DNA from: Fistularia commersonii
Taxonomy: Eukaryota; Chordata; Actinopteri; Syngnathiformes; Fistulariidae
Length of the DNA: 64,000 nt
Reading direction: 5' to 3'
NCBI GenBank assembly: GCA_037954325.1
Contig: JBBMNZ010000052.1
Span: forward strand, 558,001 to 622,000
Shown here in pieces: positions 14,330 to 29,782 of the stretch; within the stretch, counting starts at the first letter, position 1, and every line of letters begins with the position of its first letter. The notes beneath the pieces were generated by a model, which had not been told where the DNA came from, did no database searches, and worked only from the letters and a program-made list of their open reading frames with translations. A program made the translations under genes and the position numbers.

Positions 14330-17300
14330 ACAACAAATTTCAACAGCAGAAACCAGCGTGATAAAATTCGAAAGTTATTTCCACTCCTAAACAAAAACGC
14401 TTCAACTCGGTGAGATAAGTACGTTTTGAACGAATGGCTATATCTTTTGAACTTGTGAAGGGATTACAATTAATTTGACATATATTGTGCAGAATTATTT
14501 CATATACAACATATTTCAACAGCAGAAACCAGCTTGATGAAATCCATTCGTTATTTCCAGTCCTAATCAAAAACGCTTCAACTCGGTGAGATAAGTCCTT
14601 TTTGAAAGAATGGCTATATCCTTTGAACCTTTAATGGGATCACATTGAATTTGACATATATTGTGCAGAATCATATCCCAAAAAACATATTTCAACAGCA
14701 GAAACCAGCTTGATGAAATTCTTTAGTTATTTCCTCTCCTAAACAAAAACGCTTCAACTCGGTGAGATAAGCATTATTTGCAAGAGTGGATATATCTTTT
14801 GATCTTGTTGCTGGATTACACTGAATTTGAAATATTTTCTGCAGAATCATGTCCTAAACAACATATTTCAACAGAAGAAACCAGCTTGATGAAATTCAAA
14901 AGTTATTTCCACTCCTAATCAAAAACGCTTCAATCGGTGAGATAAGTACTTTTTGAACGAATGGCTATAACTTTTGAACTTGTGAAGGGATTACACTGAA
15001 TTTGACATATATTATCCAGAATCATGTCCTAAACAACATATTTCAATAGCAGAAACCAGCTTGATGAAATTCATTAGTTACTTTCAATACTAATCAAAAA
15101 CTCTTCAACTTGGTGAGAAAAGAAATTTTTGAACGAATGGCTATATTTTTTGAACCTGGGATGGGATTTCACTGAATTTGACATATATTGTGCAGAATCT
15201 TGTCCTAAACAACATATTTCAACAGCATAAACCAGCTTGATGAAATTCATTAGTTATTTCCACTCCGAATCAAAAACGCTTCAACTCGGTGAGATAAGCA
15301 CTTTTTGAACGAATGGCTATATCTTTTGAACTTGTGAAGGGATTATACTGAATTTGACATATATTGTGCAGAATCATGCCCTAAACAACATATTTCAATA
15401 GCAGAAACCAGCTTAATGAAATTCATTAGTTATTTCCACTCCTAATCAAAAACGCTTCAACTCGGTGAGATAAGTCCTTTTGAACGAATGGCTATATCCT
15501 TTGAACCTGTAATTGGGATCACACTGACTTTGACATATATTGTGCGGAATCATATCCTAAACAACATATTTCAACAGCAGAAACCAGCTTGATGAAATTC
15601 ATTAGTTATTTCCACACCTAATCAAAATTGCTTCAACTCGGTGAGATGAGCAATTTTTGCACGAATGGGTATATCTTTTGATCTTGTCGCTGGATCACAC
15701 TGAATTTTAAATATTTTCTGCAGAATCATGTCCTAAACAACATATTTCAACAGCAGAAACCAGCTTGATGAAATTTATTAGTTATTTCCACTCCGAATCA
15801 AAAATGCTTCAACTCGGTGAGATAAGCACTTTTTGATCGAATGGATATCTTTTGAACTTGTCGTTGGATTATACTGAATTTGACATATTTTGTGCAGAAT
15901 TTTTTCCTAAACAACATTTTTCAACAGCAGGAACCAGCTTGATGAAATTCATTAGATATTTGCACTCCTAATCAAAAACGCTTCAACTCGGTCTCATAGA
16001 AACGTTTTAAACGAATGGCTATATCCTTTGAACCCATAATGGGCTCACAAGAATTTGACATATATTGTGCAGAATCATGTCCTAAACCACATATTTCAAC
16101 AGCAGAAACCAGCTTGATGAAATTCAAAAGTTATTTCCACTCCTAATCAAAAACGCTTCAACTCGGTGAGATAAGTACTTTTTGAACGAATGGCTATATC
16201 TTTTGAACTTGTGATGGGATTTCACTGAATTTGACATATATTGTGCAGAATCTTGTCCTAAACAACATATTTCAACAGCAGAAACCAGCTTGATGAAATT
16301 CATTAGTTATTTCCACTCCGAATCAAAAACGCTTCAACTCGGTGAGATAAGCACTTTTTGATCGAATGGCTATATCTTTTGAACTTGTCGCTGGATTATA
16401 CTGAATTTGACATATTTTGTGCAGAATCTTTTCCTAAACAACATATTTCATCAGCGGGAACCAGCTTGATGAAATTCATTAGTTATTTCCACTCCTAATC
16501 AGAAACGTCTCAACTCGGTGAGATAAGCACCTTTTTCACGAATGGCTATATCTTTTGATCTTATCGCTGGATTACACTGAATTTGACATGTCTTTTGCAG
16601 AATCATGTCCTAAAAAACATATTTCAATAGCAGAAACCAGCTTGACGAAATCCATCAGTTATTTCCACTCCGAATGAAAAACGCTTCAACCCGATAAGAT
16701 AAGCACTTTTTGAACGAATGGCTATATCTTTTGAACCTGTGATGTGATTACACTAAATTTGACATATATTGTGCAAAATCATATCCTAAAGCACATATTT
16801 CAACAGCAGAAACAAGCTTGATGAAATTCATTGGTTATTTCCACTCCGAATCAAAAACGCCTCAACTCGGTGAGATAAGTTCTTTTGGAACGACTGGCGA
16901 TATCTTTTGAACCTATGAAGGGATTACATTGAATTTGACATATATTGTGCAGAATCTTGTCCTAAACAACATATTTCAACAGCGGGAACCAGCTTGATGA
17001 AATTCATTAGTCATATCCACTCCTAATCAGAAACACTTTAACTCGGTCTCATGAGCACATTTTGAAAGAATGTCTATATCCTTTGAACTAGTAATGGGCT
17101 CACAAGAATTTGACATATATTATGCAGAATCATGTCCTAAACAACATATTTCAACAGCAGAAACCAGTTTGATGAAATTCATTAGTTATGTCCACTCCGA
17201 ATCAAAAACGGTTCAACTCGGTGAGATAAGTCCTTTTTGAATGAATAGCTATATCTTTTGAACTTGTAGCTAGATTACACTCAATTTGACATGTGTTTTG

Positions 17301-20130
17301 CAGAATCATGTCCTAAACAACATATTTCAACAGCAGTAACCAGCATGACGAAATCCATCAGTTATTTCCACTGCGAATCAAAAACGCTTCATCTCGGTGA
17401 GATAAGTACCTTTGGAACGAATGGCGATATCTTTTGAACCTATGAAGGGATTACACTGAATTTGACATATATTGTGCAGAACCATGTTCTAAACAACATA
17501 TTTCAACAGCAGAAACCAGCTTGATGAAATTCAAAAGTTATTTCCACTCCGAATCAAAAACGCTTCAACTCGGTGAGATAAGCACTTTTTGAACGAATGG
17601 CTATATCTTTTGAACCTTTGAAGGGATTACACTGAATTTGACATATATTGTGCAGAATCATGTCCTAAACAACATATTTCAACAGCAGTAACCAGCTTGA
17701 TGAAATTCAAAATTTATTTCCACTCCAAATCAAAAGTGCTTCAACTCGGTGAGATAAGTAATTTTTGAACGAATGGGTATATCTTTTGAACCTGTGATGT
17801 GATTACACTGAATTTGACATATATTGTGCAGAGTCATATCCTAAACAACATATTTCAACAGCAGAAACCAGCTTGATGAAATTCATTAGTTATTTTCACT
17901 CCTGATCAAAAACGCTTCAACTTTGTGAGATAAGCACTTTTTGAACGAATGGCTATAGCTTTTGAACTTGTGAAGAATTACACTGAATTTGACATATATT
18001 GTGCAGAATCATGTCCTAAACAACATATTTCAACAGTAGAAATCTACAAGATGAAATTCATTAGTTATTGCCACTCCTAATCAAATTTGCTTCAACTCGG
18101 TGAGATAAGCACTTTTTGCACGAATGGCTATATCTTTTGAACCTGTGATGTGATTACACTAAATTTGACATATACTGTGCAGAATCATATCCTAAAAAAC
18201 ATATTTCAACAGCAGAAACCAGCTTGATGAAATTCATTGGTTATTTCCACTCCGAATCAAAAACGCCTCAACTTGGTGAGATAAGTTCTTTTGGAACGAC
18301 TGGCGATATCTTTTGAACCTATGAGGGGATTACACTGAATTTGACATATATTGTGCAGAATCATGTTCTAAACAACATATTTCAACAGCAGAAACCAGCT
18401 TGATAAAATTCAAAAGTTATTTACACTCCTAATCAAAAACGCTTCAACTTGGAGAGATAAGCACGTTTTGAACGAATGGCTATATCCTTTGGACTTTTGA
18501 TGGGATATCTCTGAATATGACATATATTGTGCAGAATCTTGACCTAACAACATATTTCAACAGCAGAAACCAGCTTGATTAAATCCATTAGTTATTTCCA
18601 CTCCTAATCAAAAACGCTTCAACTCGGTGAGATAAGCACTTTTTGAACGAATGGCTATATCTTTTGAACCTTTGAAGGGATTACACTGAATTTGACATAT
18701 ATTGTGCAGAATCATGTCCTAAACAACATATATCAACAGCAGTAACCAGCTTGATGAAATTCAAAAGTTATTTCCACTCCTAATCAAAAGTGCTTCAACT
18801 CGGTGAGATAAGTACTTTTTGAACGAATGGCTATATCTTTTGAACTTGTAAAGGGATTACACTGAATTTGACATATATTGTCCAGAATCATGTCCTAAAC
18901 AACATATTTCAACAGCGGGAACCAGCTCGATGAAATTCATTAGTTATATCCACTCCTAATCAGAAACGTCTCAACTCGGTGAGATAAGCACTTTTTTCAC
19001 GAATGGCTATATCTTTTAAACTTATCTCTGGATTACACTGAATTTGACATGTGTTTTGCAGAATCATGTCCTAAACAACAAATTTCAACAGCAGAAACCA
19101 GCGTGATGAAATTCAAAAGTTATTTCCACTCCTAATCAAAAACGCTCAACTCGGTGAGATAAGTACGTTTTTATAACGAATGGCTATATATGTTGAACTT
19201 GTGAAGGGATTACACTTAATTTGACATATATTGTGCAGAATTATGTCATATACAACATATTTCAACAGCAGAAACCAGCTTGATGAAATCCATTAGTTAT
19301 TTCCACTCCTAATCAAAAACGCTTCAACTCGGTGAGATAAGTCCTTTTTGAAAGAATGGCTATATCCTTTGAACCTTTAATGGGATCACACTGAATTTGA
19401 CATATATTGTGCAGAATCATATCCCAAAAAACATATTTCAACAGCAGAAACCAGCTTGATGAAATTCTTTAGTTATTTCCTCTCCTAAACAAAAACGCTT
19501 CAACTCGGTGAGATAAGCATTATTTGCAAGAGTGGCTATATCTTTTGATCATGTCGCTGGATTACACTGAATTTGAAATATTTTCTGCAGAATCATGTCC
19601 TAAACAACATATTTTAACAGCAGAAACCAGCTTGATGAAATTCAAAAGTTATTTCCACTCCTAATCAAAAACGCTTCAATCGGTGAGATAAGTACTTTTT
19701 GAACGAATGGCTGTATCTTTTGAAATTGTGAAGGGATTACACTGAATTTGACATATATTGTCCAGAATCATGTCCTAAACAAAAAATTTCAATAGCAGAA
19801 ACCAGCTTGATGAAATTCATTAGTTACTTCCAATACTAATCAAAAACTCTTCAACTTGGTGAGATAAGCACTTTTTGCACAAATGGCTATATTTTTTGAA
19901 CCTGGGATGGGATTTCACTGAATTTGACATATATTGTGCAGAATCTTTTCCTAAACAACATATTTCAACAGCATAAACCAGCTTGATGAAATTCATTAGT
20001 TATTTCCACTCCGAATCAAAAACGCTTCAACTCGGTGAGATAAGCACTTTTTGATCGAATGGCTATATCTTTTGAACTTGTCGCTGGATTACACTGAATT
20101 TGACATATGTTTTGCAGAATCATGTCCTAA
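14330..20130 (+). repeat. Higher-order repeat B, copy 1 (33 monomers, 5801 bp)
   Basis: The unit starts near acaaatttcaacagcagaaa (14333) and the same variant restarts at 20134, an offset of 5801 bp, equal to 33 monomers minus a few bases. Collinearity holds from here to about 18490. There copy 1 switches to a ggacttttgatgggatatct monomer, while copy 2 continues with a gggctcataagaatttgaca monomer. The remainder (18490-20130) is related instead to about 26760-28400 at an offset near 8265 bp, sharing the unusual gtacgtttttataacgaatg at 19163 and 27428. Confidence 0.85.
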
Positions 20131-23100
20131 ACAACAAATTTCAACAGCAGAAACCAGCATGATAAAATTCAAAAGTTATTTCCACTCCTAAACAAAAACG
20201 CTTCAACTCGGTGAGATAAGTACGTTTTGAACGAATGGCTATATCTTTTGAACTTGTGAAGGGATTACACTTAATTTGACATATATTGTGCAGAATTATT
20301 TCATATACAACATATTTCAACAGCAGAAACCAGCTTGATGAAATCCATTCGTTATTTCCAGTCCTAATCAAAAACGCTTCAACTCGGTGAGATAAGTCCT
20401 TTTTGAAAGAATGGCTATATCCTTTGAACCTTTAATGGGATCACATTGAATTTGACATATATTGTGCAGAATCATATCCCAAAAAACATATTTCAACAGC
20501 AGAAACCAGCTTGATGAAATTCTTTAGTTATTTCCTCTCCTAAACAAAAACGCTTCAACTCGGTGAGATAAGCATTATTTGCAAGAGTGGATATATCTTT
20601 TGATCTTGTTGCTGGATTACACTGAATTTGAAATATTTTCTGCAGAATCATGTCCTAAACAACATATTTCAACAGAAGAAACCAGCTTGATGAAATTCAA
20701 AAGTTATTTCCACTCCTAATCAAAACGATTCAATCGATGAGATAAGTACTTTTTGAACGAATGGCTATAACTTTTGAACTTGTGAAGGGATTACACTGAA
20801 TTTGACATATATTATCCAGAATCATGTCCTAAACAACAAATTTCAATAGCAGAAACCAGCTTGATGAAATTCATTAGTTACTTTCAATACTAATCAAAAA
20901 CTCTTCAACTTGGTGAGATAAGAAATTTTTGAACGAATGGCTATATTTTTTGAACCTGGGATGGGATTTCACTGAATTTGACATATATTGTGCAGAATCT
21001 TGTCCTAAACAACATATTTCTACAGCATAAACCAGCTTGATGAAATTCATTAGTTATTTCCACTCCGAATCAAAAACGCTTCAACTCGGTGAGATAAGCA
21101 CTTTTTGAACGAATGGCTATATCTTTTGAACTTGTGAAGGGATTATACTGAATTTGACATATATTGTGCAGAATCATGCCCTAAACAACATATTTCAATA
21201 GCAGAAACCAGCTTAATGAAATTCATTAGTTATTTCCACTCCTAATCAAAAACGCTTCAACTCGGTGAGATAAGTCCTTTTGAACGAATGGCTATATCCT
21301 TTGAACCTGTAATTGGGATCACACTGACTTTGACATATATTGTGCGGAATCATATCCTAAACAACATATTTCAACAGCAGAAACCAGCTTGATGAAATTC
21401 ATTAGTTATTTCCACACCTAATCAAAATTGCTTCAACTCGGTGAGATGAGCAATTTTTGCACGAATGGGTATATCTTTTGATCTTGTCGCTGGATCACAC
21501 TGAATTTTAAATATTTTCTGCAGAATCATGTCCTAAACAACATATTTCAACAGCAGAAACCAGCTTGATGAAATTTATTAGTTATTTCCACTCCGAATCA
21601 AAAATGCTTCAACTCGGTGAGATAAGCACTTTTTGATCGAATGGATATCTTTTGAACTTGTCGTTGGATTATACTGAATTTGACATATTTTGTGCAGAAT
21701 TTTTTCCTAAACAACATTTTTCAACAGCAGGAACCAGCTTGATGAAATTCATTAGATATTTGCACTCCTAATCAAAAACGCTTCAACTCGGTCTCATAGA
21801 AACGTTTTAAACGAATGGCTATATCCTTTGAACCCATAATGGGCTCACAAGAATTTGACATATATTGTGCAGAATCATGTCCTAAACCACATATTTCAAC
21901 AGCAGAAACCAGCTTGATGAAATTCAAAAGTTATTTCCACTCCTAATCAAAAACGCTTCAACTCGGTGAGATAAGTACTTTTTGAACGAATGGCTATATC
22001 TTTTGAACTTGTGATGGGATTTCACTGAATTTGACATATATTGTGCAGAATCTTGTCCTAAACAACATATTTCAACAGCAGAAACCAGCTTGATGAAATT
22101 CATTAGTTATTTCCACTCCGAATCAAAAACGCTTCAACTCGGTGAGATAAGCACTTTTTGATCGAATGGCTATATCTTTTGAACTTGTCGCTGGATTATA
22201 CTGAATTTGACATATTTTGTGCAGAATCTTTTCCTAAACAACATATTTCATCAGCGGGAACCAGCTTGATGAAATTCATTAGTTATTTCCACTCCTAATC
22301 AGAAACGTCTCAACTCGGTGAGATAAGCACCTTTTTCACGAATGGCTATATCTTTTGATCTTATCGCTGGATTACACTGAATTTGACATGTCTTTTGCAG
22401 AATCATGTCCTAAAAAACATATTTCAATAGCAGAAACCAGCTTGACGAAATCCATCAGTTATTTCCACTCCGAATGAAAAACGCTTCAACCCAATAAGAA
22501 AAGCACTTTTTGAACGAATGGCTATATCTTTTGAACCTGTGATGTGATTACACTAAATTTGACATATATTGTGCAAAATCATATCCTAAAGCACATATTT
22601 CAACAGCAGAAACAAGCTTGATGAAATTCATTGGTTATTTCCACTCCGAATCAAAAACGCCTCAACTCGGTGAGATAAGTTCTTTTGGAACGACTGGCGA
22701 TATCTTTTGAACCTATGAAGGGATTACATTGAATTTGACATATATTGTGCAGAATCTTGTCCTAAACAACATATTTCAACAGCGGGAACCAGCTTGATGA
22801 AATTCATTAGTCATATCCACTCCTAATCAGAAACACTTTAACTCGGTCTCATGAGCACATTTTGAAAGAATGTCTATATCCTTTGAACTAGTAATGGGCT
22901 CACAAGAATTTGACATATATTATGCAGAATCATGTCCTAAACAACATATTTCAACAGCAGAAACCAGTTTGATGAAATTCATTAGTTATGTCCACTCCGA
23001 ATCAAAAACGGTTCAACTCGGTGAGATAAGTCCTTTTTGAATGAATAGCTATATCTTTTGAACTTGTAGCTAGATTACACTGAATTTGACATGTGTTTTG

Positions 23101-24290
23101 CAGAATCATGTCCTAAACAACATATTTCAACAGCAGTAACCAGCATGACGAAATCCATCAGTTATTTCCACTGCGAATCAAAAACGCTTCATCTCGGTGA
23201 GATAAGTACCTTTGGAACGAATGGCGATATCTTTTGAACCTATGAAGGGATTACACTGAATTTGACATATATTGTGCAGAACCATGTTCTAAACAACATA
23301 TTTCAACAGCAGAAACCAGCTTGATGAAATTCAAAAGTTATTTCCACTCCGAATCAAAAACGCTTCAACTCGGTGAGATAAGCACTTTTTGAACGAATGG
23401 CTATATCTTTTGAACCTTTGAAGGGATTACACTGAATTTGACATATATTGTGCAGAATCATGTCCTAAACAACATATTTCAACAGCAGTAACCAGCTTGA
23501 TGAAATTCAAAATTTATTTCCACTCCAAATCAAAAGTGCTTCAACTCGGTGAGATAAGTAATTTTGGAACGAATGGGTATATCTTTTGAACCTGTGATGT
23601 GATTACACTGAATTTGACATATATTGTGCAGAGTCATATCCTAAACAACATATTTCAACAGCAGAAACCAGCTTGATGAAATTCATTAGTTATTTTCACT
23701 CCTGATCAAAAACGCTTCAACTTTGTGAGATAAGCACTTTTTGAACGAATGGCTATAGCTTTTGAACTTGTGAAGGGATTACACTGAATTTGACATATAT
23801 TGTGCAGAATCATGTCCTAAACAACATATTTCAACAGTAGAAATCTACAAGATGAAATTCATTAGTTATTGCCACTCCTAATCAAATTTGCTTCAACTCG
23901 GTGAGATAAGCACTTTTTGCACGAATGGCTATATCTTTTGAACCTGTGATGTGATTACACTAAATTTGACATATACTGTGCAGAATCATATCCTAAAAAA
24001 CATATTTCAACAGCAGAAACCAGCTTGATGAAATTCATTGGTTATTTCCACTCCGAATCAAAAACGCCTCAACTTGGTGAGATAAGTTCTTTTGGAACGA
24101 CTGGCGATATCTTTTGAACCTATGAGGGGATTACACTGAATTTGACATATATTGTGCAGAATCATGTTCTAAACAACATATTTCAACAGCAGAAACCAGC
24201 TTGATAAAATTCAAAAGTTATTTACACTCCTAATCAAAAACGCTTCAACTTGGAGAGATAAGCACGTTTTGAACGAATGGCTATATCCTT
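20131..24290 (+). repeat. Higher-order repeat B, copy 2 (partial, about 4.16 kb)
   Basis: Direct continuation of copy 1 at an offset of 5800-5801 bp. The single-base landmark tgtgcggaatcatatcctaa is at 15541 and 21341. Differences between the copies are few by eye, for example tgaagaattacac at about 17972 against tgaagggattacac at 23771, a 3-bp deletion in copy 1. Collinearity is lost near 24290. Confidence 0.85.
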
Positions 24291-27200
24291 TGAACCTGTA
24301 ATGGGCTCATAAGAATTTGACATATATTGTGCAGAATCATGTCCTAAACAACATATTTCAACAGCAGAAACCAGCTTGATGAAATTCATTAGTTATTTCC
24401 AGTCCTAATCAGAAAAGTCTCAACTCGGTGAGATAAGCACTTTTTGAACGAATGGCTATATCTTTTGGACTTTTGATGGGATATCTCTGAATATGACATA
24501 TATTGTGCAGAATCTTGACCTAACAACATATTTCAACAGCAGAAACCAGCTTGATTAAATCCAATAGTTATTTCCACTCCTAATCAAAAACGCTTCAACC
24601 CGATAAGATAAGCAGTTTTTGAACGAATGGCTATATCTTTTGAATATGTAAAGGGATTACACTGAATTTGACATATATTGTGCAGAATCATGTCCTAAAC
24701 AACATATTTCAACAGTAGAAACCAGCTTGATGAAATTCAAAAGTTATTTCCACTCCTAATCAAAAACGCTTCAACTCGGTGAGATAAGTACTTTTTGAAC
24801 GAATGGCTATATCTTTTGAACTTGTGAAGGGATTACACTGAATTTGACATATATTGTTCAGAATCATGTCCTAAACAACAAATTGCAAGAGCAGAAACCA
24901 GCTTGATATAATCATTAGTTATTTCCAATACTAATCAAAAACTCTTCAACTTGGTGAGATAAGCAATTTTTGAACGAATGGCTAAAATTTTTTGAACCTG
25001 TGATGGGATTTCACTGAATTTGACATATATTGTGCAGAATCTTGTCCTAAACAACATATTTCAACAGCAGAAACCAGCGTGATGAAATCCATTAGTTATT
25101 TCCACTCCGAATCAAAAACGCTTGAACTCGGTGAGATAAGCACTTTTTGATCGAAAGGCTATATCTTTTGAACTTGTCGCTGGATTATACTGAATTTGAC
25201 ATATATTGTGCAGAATATTGTCCTAAACAACATATTTCAACGGCGGGAACCAGCTTGATGAAATTAATTAGTTATTTCCACTCCTAATCAGAAACGTCTC
25301 AACTCGGTGAGATAAGCACTTTTTTCACGAATGGCTATATCTTTTGATCTTATCACTGGATTACACTGAATTTGACATATATTGTGCAGAATCATGTTCT
25401 AAACAACATATTTCAACAGCAGAAACCAGCTTGATGAAATTCAAAAGTTATTTCCACTCCTAATCCAAAACGCTTCAACTCGATGAGATAAGCACTTTTT
25501 GAACGAATGGCTATATCTTTTGAATATGTGAAGGGATTACACTGAATTTGACATATATTGTGCAGAATCATGTCCTAAACAACATACTTCAACAGCAGAA
25601 ACCAGCTTGATGAAATTCATTAGTTATTTCCACTCCTAATCAAAAACGCTTCAACTCGGTGAGATAAGTCCTTTTTGAACGAATGGCTATATCCTTTGAA
25701 CCTTTAATGGGATCACACTGACTTTGACATATATTGTGCAGAATCATGTCCTAAACAACATACTTCAACAGCAGAAACCAGCTTGATGAAATTCATTAGT
25801 TTTTGCCACTCCTAATCAAAATTGCTTCAACTCGGTGAGATAAGCAGTTTTTGCACGAATGGCTATATCTTTTGATCTTGTCGCTGGATTACACTGAATT
25901 TGACATGTGTAATGCAGAATCATGTCCTAAACAACATATTTCAACAGCAGAAACCAGCTTGATTAAATCCATTAGTTATTTCCACTCCTAATCAAAAACG
26001 CTTCAACTCGGTGAGATAAGTAATTTTTGAACGAATGGCTATATCTTTTGAACTTGTGATGGGATTTCACTGAATTTGACATATATTGTGCAGAATCTTG
26101 TCCTAAACAACATATTTCAACAGCAGAAACCAGCTTGATGAAATTCATTGGTTATTTCCAATTCGAATCAAAAACGCTTCAACTCGGTGAGATAAGCACT
26201 TTTTGATCGAATGGCTATATCTTTTGAACTTGTCGCTGGATTATACTGAATTTGACATATTTTGTGCAGAATCTTTTCCTAAACAACATATTTCAACAGC
26301 GGGAACCAGCTTGATGAAATTCATTAGTTATTTCCACTCCTAATCAGAAACGTCTCAACTCGGTGAGATAAGCACCTTTTTCACGAATGGCTATATCTTT
26401 TGATCTTATCGCTGGATTACACTGAATTTGACATGTGTTTTGCAGAATCATGTCCTAAAAAACATATTTCAATAGCAGAAACCAGCTTGACGAAATCCAT
26501 CAGTGATTTCCACTCCGAATCAAAAACGCTTAAACCCGATAAGATAAGCACTTTTTGAACGAATGGCTATATCTTTTGAACCTGTGATGTGATTACACTA
26601 AATTTGACATATATTGTGCAAAATCATATCCTAAAGCACATATTTCAACAGCAGAAACAGGCTTGATGAAATTCATTGGTTATTTCCACTCCGAATCAAA
26701 AACGCCTCAACTCGGTGAGATAAGTTCTTTTGGAACGACTGGCGATATCTTTTGAACCTATGAAGGGATTACACTGAATTTGACATATATTGTGCAGAAC
26801 CATGTTCTAAACAACATATTTCAACAGCAGAAACCAGCTTGATGAAATTCAAAAGTTATTTCCACTCCGGATCAAAAACGCTTCAACTCGGTGAGATAAG
26901 CACTTTTTGAACGAATGGCTATATCTTTTGAACCTTTGAAGGGATTACACTGAATTTGACATATATTGTGCAGAATCATGTCCTAAACAACATATATCAA
27001 CAGCAGTAACCAGCTTGATGAAATTCAAAAGTTATTTCCACTCCTAATCAAAAGTGCTTCAACTCGGTGAGATAAGTACTTTTTGAACGAATGGCTATAT
27101 CTTTTGAACTTGTAAAGGGATTACACTGAATTTGACATATATTGTCCAGAATCATGTCCTAAACAACATATTTCAACAGCGGGAACCAGCTTGATGAAAT

Positions 27201-29770
27201 TCATTAGTTATATCCACTCCTAATCAGAAACGTCTCAACTCGGTGAGATAAGCACTTTTTTCACGAATGGCTATATCTTTTAAACTTATCGCTGGATTAC
27301 ACTGAATTTGACATGTGTTTTGCAGAATCATGTCCTAAACAACAAATTTCAACAGCAGAAACCAGCGTGATGAAATTCAAAAGTTATTTCCACTCCTAAT
27401 CAAAAACGCTTCAACTCGGTGAGATAAGTACGTTTTTATAACGAATGGCTATATATGTTGAACTTGTGAAGGGATTACACTTAATTTGACATATATTGTG
27501 CAGAATTATGTCATATACAACATATTTCAACAGCAGAAACCAGCTTGATGAAATCCATTAGTTATTTCCACTCCTAATCAAAAACGCTTCAACTCGGTGA
27601 GATAAGTCCTTTTTGAAAGAATGGCTATATCCTTTGAACCTTTAATGGGATCACACTGAATTTGACATATATTGTGCAGAATCATATCCCAAAAAACATA
27701 TTTCAACAGCAGAAACCAGCTTGATGAAATTCTTTAGTTATTTCCTCTCCTAAACAAAAACGCTTCAACTCGGTGAGATAAGCATTATTTGCAAGAGTGG
27801 CTATATCTTTTGATCATGTCGCTGGATTACACTGAATTTGAAATATTTTCTGCAGAATCATGTCCTAAACAACATATTTTAACAGCAGAAACCAGCTTGA
27901 TGAAATTCAAAAGTTATTTCCACTCCTAATCAAAAACGCTTCAATCGGTGAGATAAGTACTTTTTGAACGAATGGCTGTATCTTTTGAAATTGTGAAGGG
28001 ATTACACTGAATTTGACATATATTGTCCAGAATCATGTCCTAAACAACAAATTTCAATAGCAGAAACCAGCTTGATGAAATTCATTAGTTACTTCCAATA
28101 CTAATCAAAAACTCTTCAACTTGGTGAGATAAGCACTTTTTGCACAAATGGCTATATTTTTTGAACCTGGGATGGGATTTCACTGAATTTGACATATATT
28201 GTGCAGAATCTTTTCCTAAACAACATATTTCAACAGCATAAACCAGCTTGATGAAATTTATTAGTTATTTCCACTCCGAATCAAAAACGCTTCAACTCGG
28301 TGAGATAAGCACTTTTTGATCGAATGGCTATATCTTTTTAACTTGTCGCTGGATTACACTGAATTTGACATATGTTTTGCAGAATCATGTCCTAAACAAC
28401 ATATTTCAACAGCAGAAACCAGCTTGACGAAATCCATCAGTTATTTCCACTCCTAATCAAAAACGCTTCAACCCGATAAGATAAGCAGTTTTTGAACGAA
28501 TGGCTATATCTTTTGAACCTGTGATGTGATTACACTAAATTTGACATATATTGTGCAGAATCATATCCTAAAAAACATATTTCAAGAGCAGAAACCAGCT
28601 TAATGAAATTCATTGATTATTTCCACTCCTGATCAAAAACGCTTCAACTCGGTGAGATAAGCACTTTTTGAACGAATGGCTATATCTTTTGAACTTGTGA
28701 AGGGATTACACTGAATTTGACATATATTGTGCAGAATCATGTCCTAAACAACAAATTTCAACAGCAGAAACCAGCGTGATAAAATTCAAAAGTTATTTCC
28801 ACTCCTAAACAAAAACGCTTCAACTCGGTGAGATAAGTCCTTTTTGAAAGAATGGCTATATCCTTTGAACCTTTAATGGGATCACATTGAATTTGACATA
28901 TATTGTGCAGAATCATATCCCAAAAAACATATTTCAACAGCAGAAACCAGCTTGATGAAATTCTTTAGTTATTTCCTCTCCTAAACAAAAACGCTTCAAC
29001 TCGGTGAGATAAGCATTATTTGCAAGAGTGGATATATATTTTGATCTTGTTGCTGGATTACACTGAATTTGAAATATTTTCTGCAGAATCATGTCCTAAA
29101 CAACATATTTCAACAGAAGAAACCAGCTTGATGAAATTCAAAAGTTATTTCCACTCCTAATCAAAAACGCTTCAATCGATGAGATAAGTACTTTTTGAAC
29201 GAATGGCTATAACTTTTGAACTTGTGAAGGGATTACACTGAATTTGACATATATTATCCAGAATCATGTCCTAAACAACAAATTTCAATAGCAGAAACCA
29301 GCTTGATGAAATTCATTAGTTACTTTCAATACTAATCAAAAACTCTTCAACTTGGTGAGATAAGAAATTTTTGAACGAATGGCTATATTTTTTGAACCTG
29401 GGATGGGATTTCACTGAATTTGACATATATTGTGCAGAATCTTGTCCTAAACAACATATTTCAACAGCATAAACCAGCTTGATGAAATTCATTAGTTATT
29501 TCCACTCCGAATCAAAAACGCTTCAACTCGGTGAGATAAGCACTTTTTGAACGAATGGCTATATCTTTTGAACTTGTGAAGGGATTATACTGAATTTGAC
29601 ATATATTGTGCAGAATCATGCCCTAAACAACATATTTCAATAGCAGAAACCAGCTTAATGAAATTCATTAGTTATTTCCACTCCTAATCAAAAACGCTTC
29701 AACTCGGTGAGATAAGTCCTTTTGAACGAATGGCTATATCCTTTGAACCTGTAATTGGGATCACACTGAC
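24291..29770 (+). repeat. Mosaic satellite segment
   Basis: Monomers here are copies of several other parts of the array. About 24460-24560 resembles 18480-18590. About 26760-28400 is collinear with 18640-20130 (offset about 8265). About 28400-28800 resembles 13960-14390. About 28830-29770 is collinear with 20390-21330 (offset about 8441). A short monomer variant with gcttgatataatcattagtt lies near 24901. No gene or transposon is present. Confidence 0.75.
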
Positions 29771-29782
29771 TTTGACATATAT

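Noticed and set aside
14340..20371. 76-codon open frames at 14340-14570 and 20141-20371 (minus), and a 68-codon one at 50684-50890
   Set aside because: Same satellite core in another frame; the first pair recurs at the 5801-bp repeat spacing. No coding signature.
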